This document shows, piece by piece, positions 39,143 to 51,108 of a DNA stretch of 64,000 nucleotides. The DNA comes from Paramyrothecium sp. XJ0827 (taxonomy: Eukaryota; Ascomycota; Sordariomycetes; Hypocreales; Stachybotryaceae). Location: assembly GCA_020881915.1 (NCBI GenBank), contig JAJFPB010000005.1, positions 4,464,001-4,528,000 on the forward strand, given 5' to 3'. The position numbers and the translations under genes are program-made. The notes beneath the pieces were generated by a model. It had not been told where the DNA came from. It saw nothing but the letters and a program-made list of their open reading frames with translations, and did no database searches. Numbering within the stretch: position 1 is the stretch's first letter; each line of letters opens with the position of its first letter.

Positions 39143-39823
39143 GATTACAACGAGGTAGGTTGCGTGGAACGAGTGATGATTGTATGTTGTGCGAGAATAA
39201 AATCCTGGCGAGGTTGATTGCGAGTTAATTGAACCTGAGCGACCTGGGGGGGATGGCGAGATATCTGCAGTAACGTATGTGGAACTGCATAGGTAGATGT
39301 GTAATAGGCTTGTGCAATCATCTTCTACAGCCATGGTGGGTAAGGCAGGTAGGATTGCCTTCGCTGCAACACAGTGTGATATTTCGTCTACGATGGTCCG
39401 CGGTGGAGTTCATCCACCTGTCCCCCGTAGCGTGTGAACTGGCTGGATTCACTTTAGTGAGCTCTGATTCGTAATCAATAGAAGACTACCAGGGCTAAGG
39501 TACTTCTGCAGCACAGTGCTCACAGTGTTTCGAGTCAACCTCTGATTTGGAATTTGGCGGGGGCTCTCAAAGCTTTCCAAGGTGTCTAGTCCATGGAGCA
39601 CAGTGAAGCCTTGCCCAAGAAAACAGGCGACCAACCCACGAGCATCTGCTTCTCCGTCCCGCAGGCGCGTAGCTGTCGTATGAGGCCCGTGAGATGAGAC
39701 GCACGACAATATAAGTACACCTTTCCATTCAATCTCCGGCTCCCTGGTGCAATGCATCCCGTGCGACTGCTCTGAAAACCATGCACCATATGTGTCGTCA
39801 GCAAGCCTCTTTATTTGGCAGAA
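39143..39823. promoter_or_regulatory. Divergent promoter between hydrolase and TTI1 genes
   Basis: 681 bp between two divergent start codons, presumably carrying both promoters. Short frames on the minus strand extend from the TTI1 leader but show no domain pattern. Confidence 0.45.
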
Positions 39824-42800
39824 ATGGAAGCACAATCTCTTGACGAAAGGAATAGGCTCTTCCACACCGTGAGTAGTAGAACTACGCCTGCTCCATCCAA
39901 TGCGACTGACTCGAGTACAGCTTAAGCCGTGTTGCGTCAAGATTAGCCAGTGGGCAATCCGGGAGACAAATCTCCCTGTAGCTGCCCGTGAGCTTCTTCC
40001 TCTAGTTCGCCAAGTCCTCGAAATATTGGAGACTCAGATTCAACGCAACCCCACGGTCTTGGACGAAAAACTTGCTGAATATGTCTTCTTTCCACTATTC
40101 TACATCTTCAGGCAGGTCAACCAATATCCCACTCTCTTAGTAGAGAACAGCATCAGATGCTTGAATATCCTCATCCTGCACGGGTGGAAGTCCAAGATTT
40201 CGCCAAAGCTCGTCCAACAGATTCTGAGTCTTCTAACATTTATCCTCGATGACGAACCTGGCGCCGGCCCAACACGAGATATTTCCGAAGAGTTGGCCCT
40301 GGAAAGTTTCCGCGCGTTGAGTGCCTTGTTCAAGACGGCAGCCACATCTGTAGATGCTGCAGCTGGTTTAGCCGACTCGGAGACAATCCCGGCGCTAGGC
40401 CATGGCATCACGGTCATTCTAGGGTTTATTGTGAACGGGGCTACCTCTGAGATCCAACAAGAAGCACTTTCTGCTCTCGGATATCTCTACAAGGCCATCA
40501 AAGACCAAGGTGCTCTTGCTAGTTTTCTTCCTGGGACGATCTCTTTATTAGCCAAAGTCCTGTCTACTCCGGCCCGGTACAAGAGCCGGGTTCTGGCGAG
40601 ATGCTTGGATACCGTCTGCCTTGTGTTGACAAAAGTTTTGAGCGACTTGCAAGCGAGGGCTATATTGGCGCAGTCAAAAGGAGTACCCAACGACGCAAAC
40701 GTTGCTGAGGAATCCGGAAAAGAGGGCAAAGTGCTCAGCCCAGCATGGTTGAAAGCCACAACAGCTCAAGTGAGACTGGCTCTTGCGAGAATCATGAAGC
40801 TGCGTAATAACGATGCTCCTGATGTCTGCCAATCACTTTATAAGCTATGTATCACGCTCTTGGACGAGTGCCACACGACGCTGTCGGCTTGCGCAAATTT
40901 CCTTGTGGAAACGGCCATAATGCTAGATTCAAATCATTCTAACAGTCCTCGCCACTCAATGCTCGAGACGACTTTGCATGATCTGGCCAGCATACACCCG
41001 GAAATTGCCGACACTATCAAGAACACGGTGTATCAATGGGTCCTAGGCCTCCCTCATGCCATGCAGGCGAGCGACCCTGGCATTAAACATCACGCCATCA
41101 ACAACATGACGAGGGGCATGAGTTTGGTCAAAGACTTACGCATTGAATCATCAACACTGGATGAGCTTTTGTCAAGCACTCTACGTGATACGGTCGTTGC
41201 CTTGATGTCTGGGCCTGACGCAACTCAGACGGGACAATTGCCAATGGTACAACTCCTCACAGATGGTAATAAAGAAGTCGCTTCCATAACTCCCGAGCCG
41301 CTCGGCACCGTTCTTCTCCGCCATGAGAGTCAGCGGAGAGTAAAGGGTGATATTTTGGCGTTGATCAATTCAGTTGCACTGTCCGGCCAGCGTGCTGCAC
41401 TTGCGGCGGTAATGCTTGACTACATTCGGGAGTCTTCCGGTGACAGCCAGACTGCTTCCTACTGGGTTTGTTTCGAAATAGTCAAAGCTGCTCAGCAAGA
41501 AAATTCCGAGGACAGTACTTTCCTGGATTTATCAGCCTTTGAGGATCAGAATGGGAGCTTAGACGGCGTCTTCAATGACCTCTATACCTTCTCCGTGCAG
41601 GTTCTGGATGCCCATACCGACCTTGCGCCTACGGATTGGCGGATGGAAGCTATCGCACTTGGAGTAATTTCTCATGCGGCCCAGCGTATGGGCCCCTCGT
41701 TTCGACCGGAGCTCATCGATGTGCTATTTCCCGTCGCGACATTTCTTGGCTCCGAATCTACGGATTTGCAGCATTACGCTGTAGCCACACTCAATAATCT
41801 TGCCTTGGCCTGCGATTACGAAAGCGTTTCGGAACTTATCATCGATAACGTCGACTATATGGTCAATGCAGTTGCCTTACGGTTGAATTCGCTAGATGTT
41901 TCTCCTGCGTCGACCAAGGTTCTGACGATGATGATACGGCTGGCAGGGCCTCGCATACTTCCGTTTCTTGACGATATCGTTGAATCAATATTCATGGCTC
42001 TAGAAAACTATCACGGCTATCCAATATTTGTGGAACATTTATTTGCGGTTTTGAAGGAGGCGGTTAAGCAGGGAGCGCACTCGGATGCGCTGTTGGTGAA
42101 GGGTCAGAAGCGACCTGGGCCGAGCCATAGGAAAGAATCACCAAAAACCAATGGCCTGAGGAGCTTACTAGATTATATTGATGAACGCGATGCACGACGG
42201 AAGCGGACAGATGCCGAGAACGCCGAATATCATAAGCTCAAAGGCCACCCAGAAATTCCTTGGACTGCGACAGAAAACCAAGCAGATCCCTCTCCGAGAC
42301 AGGAAGACGAAGACGAGGAGGATCATGATGAAGTCAGCGCAGAAAGAGACGAAGAAAAAGTACCCAGCTCACCGACGTATCAGCTGCTTACGCGGATTGC
42401 TACCCTGACCCAGTACTATTTGACTTCACCAGCTCCTGAATTAAGGAGAACACTGCTGGAGATACTGAAGACGGCATCGTCGGCCTTAGCAGCCGATGAA
42501 GATTCATTCTTACCGCTAGTTAACGCTGTTTGGCCGGTAGTCATAGCTCGCCTCCGAGACGAGGAGTCTTATGTTACTGTTGAAGCGTGCGAAGCACTCT
42601 GCCACCTTTGTGAGGCGGCCGGAGACTTCCTCAGCACTCGTATTAAGACGGAGTGGTCAGAAGGACTAGGAAGTTGGTGCCGCCGAGTTAAGCAGCAGGC
42701 GACGAAAAAACCAGCGTACACTTCTTCTCATGCGGATGGCTTGGAACGAGGCCAAGCAAGCATTATAATCCCCATCCGGTCTGCAGATGGCATCGAGCCG

Positions 42801-43106
42801 AAGAATCGGCTCACAGAGAGCTCAAAGACATCTACCGGTGGCCTGGGACAGCACTCTGCACACAATAAAATTTGGGAAGCAGTTGTCGAGCTTCTGACTG
42901 CAATTTTATCGTTTGTACAAGTGGACGAGAACATATTTGAGGAAATCCTGGAACTGCTTGCCGACGAAATGGAGACGGACGTTGAAGCGAGAGGTGCATT
43001 AGAAGGTGTCAACGCAGATGCGGTTTGGCTCGCCAGATACGAGCGAGGGCTCATTCAGAAACTGCCCACGCCGAGGGTGGAAGGCATTGTATTTCGGGAA
43101 ATGTGA
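39824..43106 (+). CDS. TTI1: TTI1-like HEAT-repeat protein (TTT complex)
   Basis: Tti1 with Tel2 and Tti2 forms the TTT co-chaperone that stabilises PIKK kinases (TOR, ATM, ATR, Tra1). A 15-codon first exon (39824-39868, MEAQSLDERNRLFHT) is joined by a 52-bp GTGAGT...CAG intron to one long exon, 39921-43106, giving 1076 residues, close to the fission-yeast protein. Helical repeats fill most of the length. Recognisable N-terminal blocks are LLVENSIRCLNILILHGWK, VFFPLFYIFRQ and EEALESFRALSALFK-like repeats. A charged, acidic linker (DEDEEDHDEVSAERDEE, about 815-830) separates the repeat body from the C-terminal HEAT block and the final NADAVWLARYERG. Without the first exon the ATG at 39900, which lies in the intron, would look like the start. 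Family call by repeat pattern and size; convergent with NPY1, 221 bp away. Confidence 0.82.
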
Positions 43107-43327
43107 AGGACGTACCAGCAAGCCTATTGCTCCATGGCATACGTCCTCCCGAGTTCACATCTACTTACTATTGTTGCACCAAAGTCTATCCGATCATCGA
43201 TATAGAGAGGAGGCAAGAGCTCCAATATAACGAATTCCTCATTCATAACATACCCAAAAAGTTCTAATGTGAAGTGAAAAAGGCTGAAAGCCGTCAACGA
43301 ATTGCCGAGTCTGCGTCTCACTCCTTA

Positions 43328-44659
43328 TCAAATTTTCGGCGAGCCGGTCAGATACCCCTGAGCCACCGCTGCGATCAGTTGATTGGCAATAGCCTGGCCA
43401 GGGGGCAGTCGTAAAGAACCCTCCTTGTAGTTCTCCGGAGCGGGTCCGCCTAGGGCGCTCACGCCTGTCCTGAGAGCCTCGCGAACCTCCTCCATAGTGA
43501 ACCACGTGGCGTTCTCCAGCTCCTTATCGTTGAGGTTGATCTCCTCGCCGGGACCGGGAAGAGCCTGCGCAACGGCACCGATCATGAGGCTTGCTGGGTA
43601 GGGCCAGGGTTGGCTGGAGTGGATGACGACGCGGCCGACGCGGACGCCGCTCTCCTCCCATACCTCGCGGCGGACAGACTCCTCAATGGATTCGCCGGGT
43701 TCAATGAACCCTGCGAGCGCGCTGTACCAGTGCGGGGGCCAGCGCTTCTGACGGCCGAGAAGGATGCGGCTGCCGTCTGCGGACACGACAGCGGCAATCA
43801 TTGTAGGATCAGAACGTGGGAAGCAGAGGTTAGAAACACCATGACGGGTTGGACAGTCGTCCCTGGGGACTGCGCCGGGGCCGCCTTTTCGGTCCGTAGG
43901 CGGGCACACACGTTTGTAGCCGGCATGAACGGAGAGGGTTGGATTACCGCAGCCAGCACAGAAGCTATTGCGAAGATTCCAATCAACCATGGAACGAGCC
44001 TGAGCAAACATGGATGCTGTGAGATGACGTTAGCCATGACTGGTGCAAGAGCATGAGAAACGGGCGTAAAGTGACCTACCGGCATCGGTTTGCAAGGTGA
44101 GCGCCCTGGGGTTGAGCTGAGCCGTCACTTTCTTGATCTCTTGCTTCTGCAGGAAAGAGGACAAGGCGTCGGTATGAGGGCCCTTTGGAGTCAAGTCAAT
44201 GGCGAAAAAGGGCTGACCAGTGACTGTTCCGTGAGCCGAAGTCTTGAACTGATGTGAGTGAGCGCTTTCCAACATGCCGAGAAACACGACCTGTGGATGC
44301 ACTACAGTGGAGTCAAACTGGTCGATGATATCCTCTTCACTGAGATGGAAGAAGTCCCCGCCCAAGATAGGCTTCACATCGTCGAAACTAAAGTATGCCA
44401 GCTCGCTGGCGGAGGTGACGAGAGGATTCAGGTCGTTCAAGCCCAGGTAGACAGCCGCGGGGCTCGACGCCGTGGCCTGCAGAAAGGTGGTGTCGGCTCT
44501 GAGGAACGAATAGCGGTTCAGGCGGCTTCCAGCATAGTAGTTGATGACTTCCTTTCCAAAGCGCTGGGTGAGCAACGAGTCGTCGTTCTCGAGGGCGGCC
44601 TGGTCAGCACTGAGCGGCGTTGGCCCCGACATTTTCTGAGAGCGAGAAAAGATCCCCAT
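43328..44659 (-). CDS. NPY1: Peroxisomal/NudC-type NADH pyrophosphatase (Nudix)
   Basis: This enzyme hydrolyses NAD(P)H or NAD-capped RNA to NMN(H) and AMP. Exons 44659-44080 and 44016-43328 give 422 residues. The GTAGGT donor and the CAG before 44016 restore TDAASMFAQARSMVDW. The first half is the family's N-terminal beta domain. A zinc-ribbon follows (FCAGCG with Cys213 and Cys216, then YKRVCPPTD) and the typical RHGVSNLCFPRSDPTMI. The Nudix box spans residues 296-318, beginning GFIEPGE and ending REVWEESGV, with all catalytic glutamates. Downstream SSQPWPYPASLMIG is the NADH-specific SQPWPFP-type motif. The last residues, SPKI, are not a canonical PTS1, so peroxisomal location is not supported here. 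Confidence 0.95.
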
Positions 44660-46191
44660 TGATTATGGATTGACGGCAAGACAGATAGCAGACGAGACAG
44701 GGCTTCGACACGGGGACAAGACGGCAAAAAATAGAGCAGCAAGATTGCAGTGTGCTCTAGAGGCCGCTGTGATGATATGATACAGTTATGGAGTTGCACT
44801 ACGTTTCTGGTCCGCTGTGGATTTGTAACGGACCAGACAGACCGGCTTAGTTAAGGCAAAGTCGGGAAGAGGCGAACTACGTAGCGGAGACAACGCCGAC
44901 CACGTTAAAGACGGCCAACAGACACGGCGGAGATGTAGACTAGAGGGAGCACGTAATTCACCCTGGTCCCGCCCCAACAGCGAGCGCCCCCCCGGCTTAG
45001 CAGGACCCAAGGCCCAAGACCCCGAGTCTTCCGTCGGAAGAAGCGCAGCGATGCGTGCGCCAGCTGGGGCTGCTTGCGCCCAGTCCGCGGCATCTCGGAG
45101 CTTCCGCGAGTGCACACCTTCGAGGTACCTTGGGGCATACCGCCGACCAGCGTTGTTCCAGGACAGTGCCTGACGGAACGGCGACCAGGGAGAAATGAGA
45201 TAAGGTAGTCTTGGCTTTCGGTAAGGTAGATTGGCGTCGTGCTGTCAGGTGGCCGCAGGGCCCAACCTCGTGGGAGCGAGACACCTTCTGCAGCATCTCC
45301 CGTCTTTTTTCTTTTTCTTTTTTTCTTTTCTTTCTTCTTCTTTCTCTTTCCTTCTTTACAGTATCTAAATCTTGACCTTGACTTGAATTTAACCCATGCA
45401 ACTTGCGCATACGATAACAGGCGAAGAACTTGCCGGCGCCTTGCAGCTGCAGTGCTACAGATCTGTGCTTGTCAACGGCTCGCCGTTAAGGTCAAGCAGA
45501 ATGCTAACTCCCTAAGGTATCTAAGATAAGGTAGGTTTCCATGCTGCGCATAATGATCTTATCTCCTGCCAGTGATATCGACCTGTGGTTTTTATAGAAA
45601 AAAAAAGCATGACCCTACGACACGGCTACACACATCTGGCTTTCCAGAAGCAGCTGAGAAAGGTACCGCGGTAGAAGCATGGATGTGCCCCTCGCCTCCC
45701 CTCCCTTCCGGTCACTGGACCTCCCACTTCTCATTCTGATTTATCATCGTTCCCCTGTGCGCCCCCCTGTGAACACCCCCAAAACGAGCGAGCCTCTGAG
45801 CGTCGCCGCCGGCTCCCCCGCATTTTTAGCCCGTTGTCGGTGACGTCTGTGCCAGACCAGGGCACGTGGAACCGCATTTTTTTACTGTACATACCAGTAG
45901 TACCTTGCCGCTCCAGTAGAGAGGCACTGCAAGCAAGGCGAAAAAAAGTCTGATGCCCAGACCAGCTTCTTTTTGTCATCCCGTCGTCCTAGTCCACCCG
46001 CCCTTTCTCCTCCTTGCACATTCGAGCCCTCCCATGTCAATTAGCCGTGTGCGAAGAAGCCAGAACTGGTCCAGCTCGGAGCTGTTGCATATCTGTCGCC
46101 GACAACTCTATTTCTTGGCTTGAGCGAACGAAGGCCCTGGCTCGCATCGTCCCATGAGCCTCATGCACTAGTGGGCCTTCTTTGCTGAGCC
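44660..46191. promoter_or_regulatory. 1.5 kb divergent spacer (NPY1 / PQ-loop gene)
   Basis: It contains GGTAAGGT words (45199-45232 and 45511-45532), a pyrimidine tract at 45300-45358 made of TTTTC units, and a CACGTG at 45864-45869. No coding frame is supported. Both genes' promoters are presumably inside. Confidence 0.45.
45300..45358. repeat. Polypyrimidine (CT) tract
   Basis: About 55 bp of almost uninterrupted T and C on the plus strand. It sits about 0.85 kb upstream of the PQ-loop gene and could be a core-promoter CT box or simple low complexity. Confidence 0.6.
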
Positions 46192-47434
46192 ATGGCGCCT
46201 CCCACCCAAACGTTCAACCTCGATGTCGAGGCCATTTCTGGGATTTGCGGGTAAGCTGCGTGCTCGACGCAAATTGACTTGAACCGCGGTTGCTGACGTG
46301 CTCTGTCTTCTCTGCTGCTAGCTCGGTATCCATTGCTTGCTGGGGTCAGTATCAACCATATGCTCTGGCGTAGCTCGCTGACATACTGACGTATTGGAAC
46401 AGTCGTGGTTTTCTCTCCGCAGATTATACAAAACTTCCAGAGAAGCAGCGCGGATGCTCTATCGATCCAATTCATCATCGTCTGGCTGTTGGGGGATGTC
46501 TTCAACATTCTAGGCGCCGTTCTGCAAGGCGTCCTTCCCACCATGGTAACATGCACATTCACCTGGTACACTTATTTTCGTTACTGACCACTGCCGCCAG
46601 ATTATCCTCGCCGTGTACTACACCATTGCCGATATCGTGCTACTTGGCCAGTGCTTCTATTACAAAGGATTCACATGGCGCGACGAACCTACGCCTGCGA
46701 AAACTGCCAGCGCATCCGTCGAGGAACCCAACGAACGAACCGACCTGTTAGTAGGCACGAGGAATCGGGAGCGAAGGGGCTCGGATTGGTCGGGCCTATC
46801 GCCCGCTGTGCCTCATTTCGCTGAGAACCCGAGTGTACCACCTCCGCCGCCCACAGCCCTGCAAACAATTGTTTGGAATGCTACTGTTGTCGTCATGGTG
46901 TGCGGCGCCGGAGTCCTGGGATGGTTCATGGGCGAGAAGGCCTCAGGCGGAGAAAAGAAGCCGGTGGAGAGGGGAGAGGACGCGCTGGAATTCAATAAGC
47001 TGGGGCAATTCTTTGGATACCTTTGCGCCGTCGCATATATCGCCTCCAGGCTCCCACAGCTTATCCTGAATTGGAAGCGCAAGACTACCGACGGGCTCAG
47101 TATGCTATTCTTCCTGTTTGCTTGCCTGGGCAACGTCACCTACGTCTTGTCCATCTTCGCGTACGAGCCCAAGTGCCGCGAAGATACGTGTGAGCCTGGC
47201 GAAGCTGGCCGCGTATACGGACGCTACATTTTGGTGAATCTGAGCTGGCTTGCCGGCAGCCTGGTCACCCTCTTCCTCGACCTGGGAGTGTTTGCGCAGT
47301 ACTTCATCTACCAAACCAAGCCAGAGGGGGCAGCGTCCGACGACGACTTTCCAGAGGACGACCAGCGCAGTATTGGGGAGGAGCGGTGGGATCAACGACC
47401 ACTGCTCCAGCGTGGAGATTCGTCGTATCCCTGA
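46192..47434 (+). CDS. PQ-loop repeat transporter (YPQ/PQLC2 family)
   Basis: Members export cationic amino acids from the vacuole or lysosome. Four exons give 352 residues: 46192-46250, 46322-46344 (a 23-nt microexon), 46403-46545 and 46601-47434. The microexon supplies SVSIACW and is needed to keep the frame. The two PQ motifs are FSPQIIQNFQRSSADALSIQ after helix 1 and SRLPQLILNWKRKTTDGLSM in the second repeat, each followed by the usual Ser/Leu segment. Seven hydrophobic segments fit the family topology. An acidic/Ser loop of about 60 residues separates the two repeats, and the C-terminal tail is acidic, with DDDFPEDD and a QRPLLQR stretch that could act as a dileucine sorting signal (inference). 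Confidence 0.9.
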
Positions 47435-48729
47435 GTGTACCAGTCGTTACATTTGAAGTGCTTTCTGCTTTATCTCACATCGGCGTCCAGTTAGTGGGCA
47501 AACGTGTTGTAATAGGCGTATATGTGGGAATGCATTGCATTTTAGGATCGGTATGGGAAGAAAATCTTGTATAGTGCACCTTATATAGTAAAGCACCGGT
47601 TTCTAGAGCTCGCACAGAAGAACCGTAGTATCTCCTGGCCAATGTACTAGAAGCGAGTCCTCAAAATCATCCTGGCATTCCTGGTTCTTCTGAGGTTACA
47701 TCCTCGTTGTTGATGTCCAACCAAAGGGAATTCTTAACCCCCGAAGATCCCTCGGCATTCAAATAGCAAGGTACGTGAAAGTGGATAAACTCTTGGAGGG
47801 GTCCTTGAGTTTCTGCTGTGGGCTGCACGTGCTCTGTCAAACTATGACAGAGTGGGACTAGCGCCTTATGGGTTTTCGCGAAGAATAAAAAGCTCGTCTG
47901 CAAATTCCACGGGCTCTGGTTTTCCTTTCCTCTTCCTACATCAGTAAGGGTTATTCTACACCGTCAAGTGTTTAATAATTCTAACGGCGGCTCCGCGCAA
48001 GCGGCTTGCTGAGGGTCATCCCAATTCTCTGTGGATTTCCTTCCGTTCCCGGCCTCCAATAGTAAATTCCATGTGAACGCTCTTCCTTATCAGCCGCGAG
48101 CGACGTCTCGATAGGTTTGTGACTGTGGGGTGGTCTCAACATACTTTTTATTTTATTTTATATATTGCTAGTAAAAAATCCTGAACGAAAGCTCATGCGA
48201 ATGAGCGTAAAGTGACACTTGAGTTCCTGTCGTTCATGTTCTGCCAATGTGTATTCGTTGCCAGTCACGTCCTGACAGCTGGACGGAAATGCGGACTTGA
48301 GCACGAGCTTAGCTTGTGGTGCCGTTGTCCTCGAAGTAGGGCGCGGAAACACGGAAAAAATGAGCCTGCTACGGCTGCATAGAGCAAAGCGAATTTTCCA
48401 AGCTTAGACAGCCGTTTCTACCACTTGCCTTGTCTTCCTGGATCTGAGGTCTTCAAAAGCGAAGTTCATCAAGGTGATACAGGTAGGCAGTTTCCTCCTC
48501 TCAGTCATGTGACCCAGCTCTGTAATCTAAACCTTGGAAGACGGCCTTTTCCGTGCACGGACCAGGTCGCCGCGCTGCTGTCCAAAATTTTTTGAGCTTA
48601 TACCGGACAGGGCCGAGTCAGTCTGTAGGTCATCATCGAATCTTCCGAGATAACGATCCTGCCTCCTTCTCTCCCTTACTCCCGTCTATCGGCCACACCT
48701 ACGGCGCAGCATCTCCTTTGTCCTTCACC
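47435..48729. other. 1.3 kb spacer upstream of TIM23
   Basis: It holds the PQ-loop gene's 3' UTR and the TIM23 promoter. A TATTTTATTTTATATATT-like AT stretch lies near 48150-48165. The TIM23 frame is open upstream of its ATG, but without an earlier in-frame ATG. No other gene is seen. Confidence 0.45.
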
Positions 48730-49486
48730 ATGTCCTCCGTGTGGAACGCTTTGACTGGCGGCAACAAGGCCTCCCAGAAGCAGCAGCAGCAATCGCAACA
48801 GCCACAGACGACCACCACCTCCTATGAGCCGACCTCCTTCGACCCGTCACAAGGACAGGGCGTGGAAGCCTTCCTCCAGAACTCGTCCTTCGCAGACCCC
48901 TCGCAGCTGCATCCCCTTGCCGGTCTGAACAAGGACACGCTCGAATATCTGTCGCTCGACGAGACTGTTCTCTCCGACCCCGGCCACTCGGTTCTCCCCT
49001 CGCGCGGCTTCACTGACGATCTCTGCTATGGCGCTGGTGTCACATACCTCGCAGGTCTGAGTCTTGGTGGCGCCTGGGGCTTGCAGGAGGGCCTGCGCAA
49101 ATCCGGCGGTCAGCCACCGCGGCTGCGACTCAACACTGTCCTCAACGCCGTTACGAGGCGAGGTCCCTTCCTGGGTAACTCAGCCGGCGTTGTCGCCATC
49201 GTGTACAACTGCACAAACTCTTTGATCGGATACGTTCGGGGCAAGCATGACTCCGCCAACACCGTCGCCGCCGGTATGCTCAGCGGTATGCTCTTCAAGA
49301 GCACCAGGGGGCCGCGCCAGATGCTGATTTCTGGTGGTATTGTCGGCTCCGTCGCCGGTGTCTGGGCGGTAAGTGAAACGTCACCCGAGTCAGTATTTGA
49401 GTAGGCGACTAATGGTACGATAGATTGTGAGGCGATCATTCTTCCCCGTCGCCGGAACACCCGCTCTCAAGGAGGAAACCCTGTAA
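48730..49486 (+). CDS. TIM23: Mitochondrial inner-membrane translocase subunit Tim23
   Basis: Tim23 is the channel-associated core of the TIM23 presequence translocase. Exon 1 is 48730-49368 and exon 2 is 49424-49486 (55-bp GTAAGT...TAG intron), giving 233 residues. The N-terminal intermembrane-space domain begins with a Gln/Ser/Thr-rich stretch and contains HPLAGLNKDTLEYLSLDE. The Tim17/22/23 domain follows with four helices: DLCYGAGVTYLAGLSLGGAW, then RRGPFLGNSAGVVAIVYNC, NTVAAGMLSGMLFKSTRGP and ISGGIVGSVAGVWAI. The short second exon adds the matrix or intermembrane tail RRSFFPVAGTPALKEETL. Glycine-zipper spacing is intact. Start chosen at the first ATG with the conserved MSSVW beginning. 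Confidence 0.95.
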
Positions 49487-51108
49487 AGCCGTAACAAGCA
49501 CTGACGCGCTCAACACGCTGCGCGAAATACAAACATCACCAAAAACACACGAAACGAGGCGGGCAGGGGGCGAAAACCAACTGGATCAGCGTGCAGGCGC
49601 CCGGGCGCAGCTGTGCGCAACCAGATAATGCCGTGTATATGCTGAGAAAATACAGCGTTGTAGGTAGAGCGTGGCGGCATGGTAATGGATGATCTCTTCT
49701 CCCACGGAACAAAACCACTGTACATTACATCAGGAAACTGGTCAGCGAGCATTAGACCATACAGGTTGGGGCGTCATGGTCGAACAATGGCATATTTGGA
49801 TTGCAATGTTGCAAGTACTGTAGGAGCGCACAATGACACGATATTTGCGGAGCTGTGCCACCATGTCTCTTGTCTTTCTTGTCTGGACGTACTTACTCAA
49901 ATTTAGCAGACACCGTCGAAGTCACTACTACATACGCGGTCAGATCGGGAGCAGATCTGATACTCTTTGAACGAATATCAATTTTTGGACGTTGCTCCAG
50001 ACCCGACCAAGTGTGGACTTGAACTACAGACTGGATGATACCTTACAAAATACCCTGGGGTTTGTGGGCGGCTCGTGTCTTTCTACTGGGTAAGCCCTCT
50101 TAAGAATGACCAAGCGTATGCGGCTTCTTTCAACCACAATGATATTAGGGATCCTATCCGTACCGACCTAGTCGTTGCGCTGCCACTGTAATAAAGGCTT
50201 GTCTGAATACCTTATGGTAGCAAGCAGAAACTTGGGATATTTTTGTACAGGTTCCAGAGCTGAAAACCGGGCAAGTGTCAACAGTCGAAACTACTATGAT
50301 GGCGGTTACTCTGAACCGATAAAACATCAGACGGAAGAATGTGCTTCATCTCGTCTTCACCCCTCGTTGCCACCCGTTATTTGTTCCTCCACCTCTATCA
50401 AATTCGAAACACTTACTCGTGCTGTGTTTTGGGTATCACCACCGCTCAGTAGAAAAGACAGCACCGCACACAGAAGCTCGACAGCATGTGCTTGCCCTGT
50501 TTCCCATGGACCTGGACCGAGTTTGAGGATCCCCTCGACTCGTTACCAGAGCAGTCTGTCTGGGTGCCGCACGGAAACTCCTGGGCTCTTCAGAAAGTGG
50601 TGAGTGGGAGCGCATTTCTGTTCTTCTTGTCACCTTGCTTTCCGTTGCTGCTGTACTTTTTGCATGTGCCCCCTCTTCCCTGTGCCCTGAGCAAATGCCA
50701 TTCCCCTTCAGCCAGCTGTTTCTGCCAAGGCTGGCCTGAGGGACAGGTGAAGCCAGTGTGAGCCAGCTGTTGGACTTGCCACATTTGCTTCGACTCTGCC
50801 GGGCGGTTCCATGTTGATGCATACCGACTTAGACCTGCACGGAGGCAGCGTGGTTACGGCTTCTACCACTATCACTTGTTCAATGAAAGGCCTTTGGCTG
50901 AGGTAGCTGGGCTCTGATCTGCACTGCACCTTCACTCTGGGCTTGACTCCGAGCTCATCAACACTTGAAGCTTCTGCCGTGGGCCATTTACATGCCTCCT
51001 CCTATTTGAAGCCTGCCGCTTTCTTCGAGCATCTTCCTGCCTTCTCTGCTCCTCCTTTCTCCCGTTCCCATCACCTACCTCTCCTTCCAAACACCAAGAA
51101 GGCCAGCG
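49487..51108. other. 1.6 kb spacer, no supported gene
   Basis: The left part is TIM23 3' UTR. From about 50930 the plus strand becomes CT-rich, as expected for the promoter and leader of the next gene. Intermediate frames are short and unrelated to any family I know. Confidence 0.45.

Noticed and set aside
39449..39940. 163-codon minus-strand frame between the hydrolase and TTI1 genes
   Set aside because: It overlaps the first exon and intron of TTI1 and shows no domain-like pattern.
48553..48729. N-terminal extension of TIM23 in the same frame
   Set aside because: The extension begins with GTG and not ATG. The conserved protein starts at MSSVW, so this is leader sequence.
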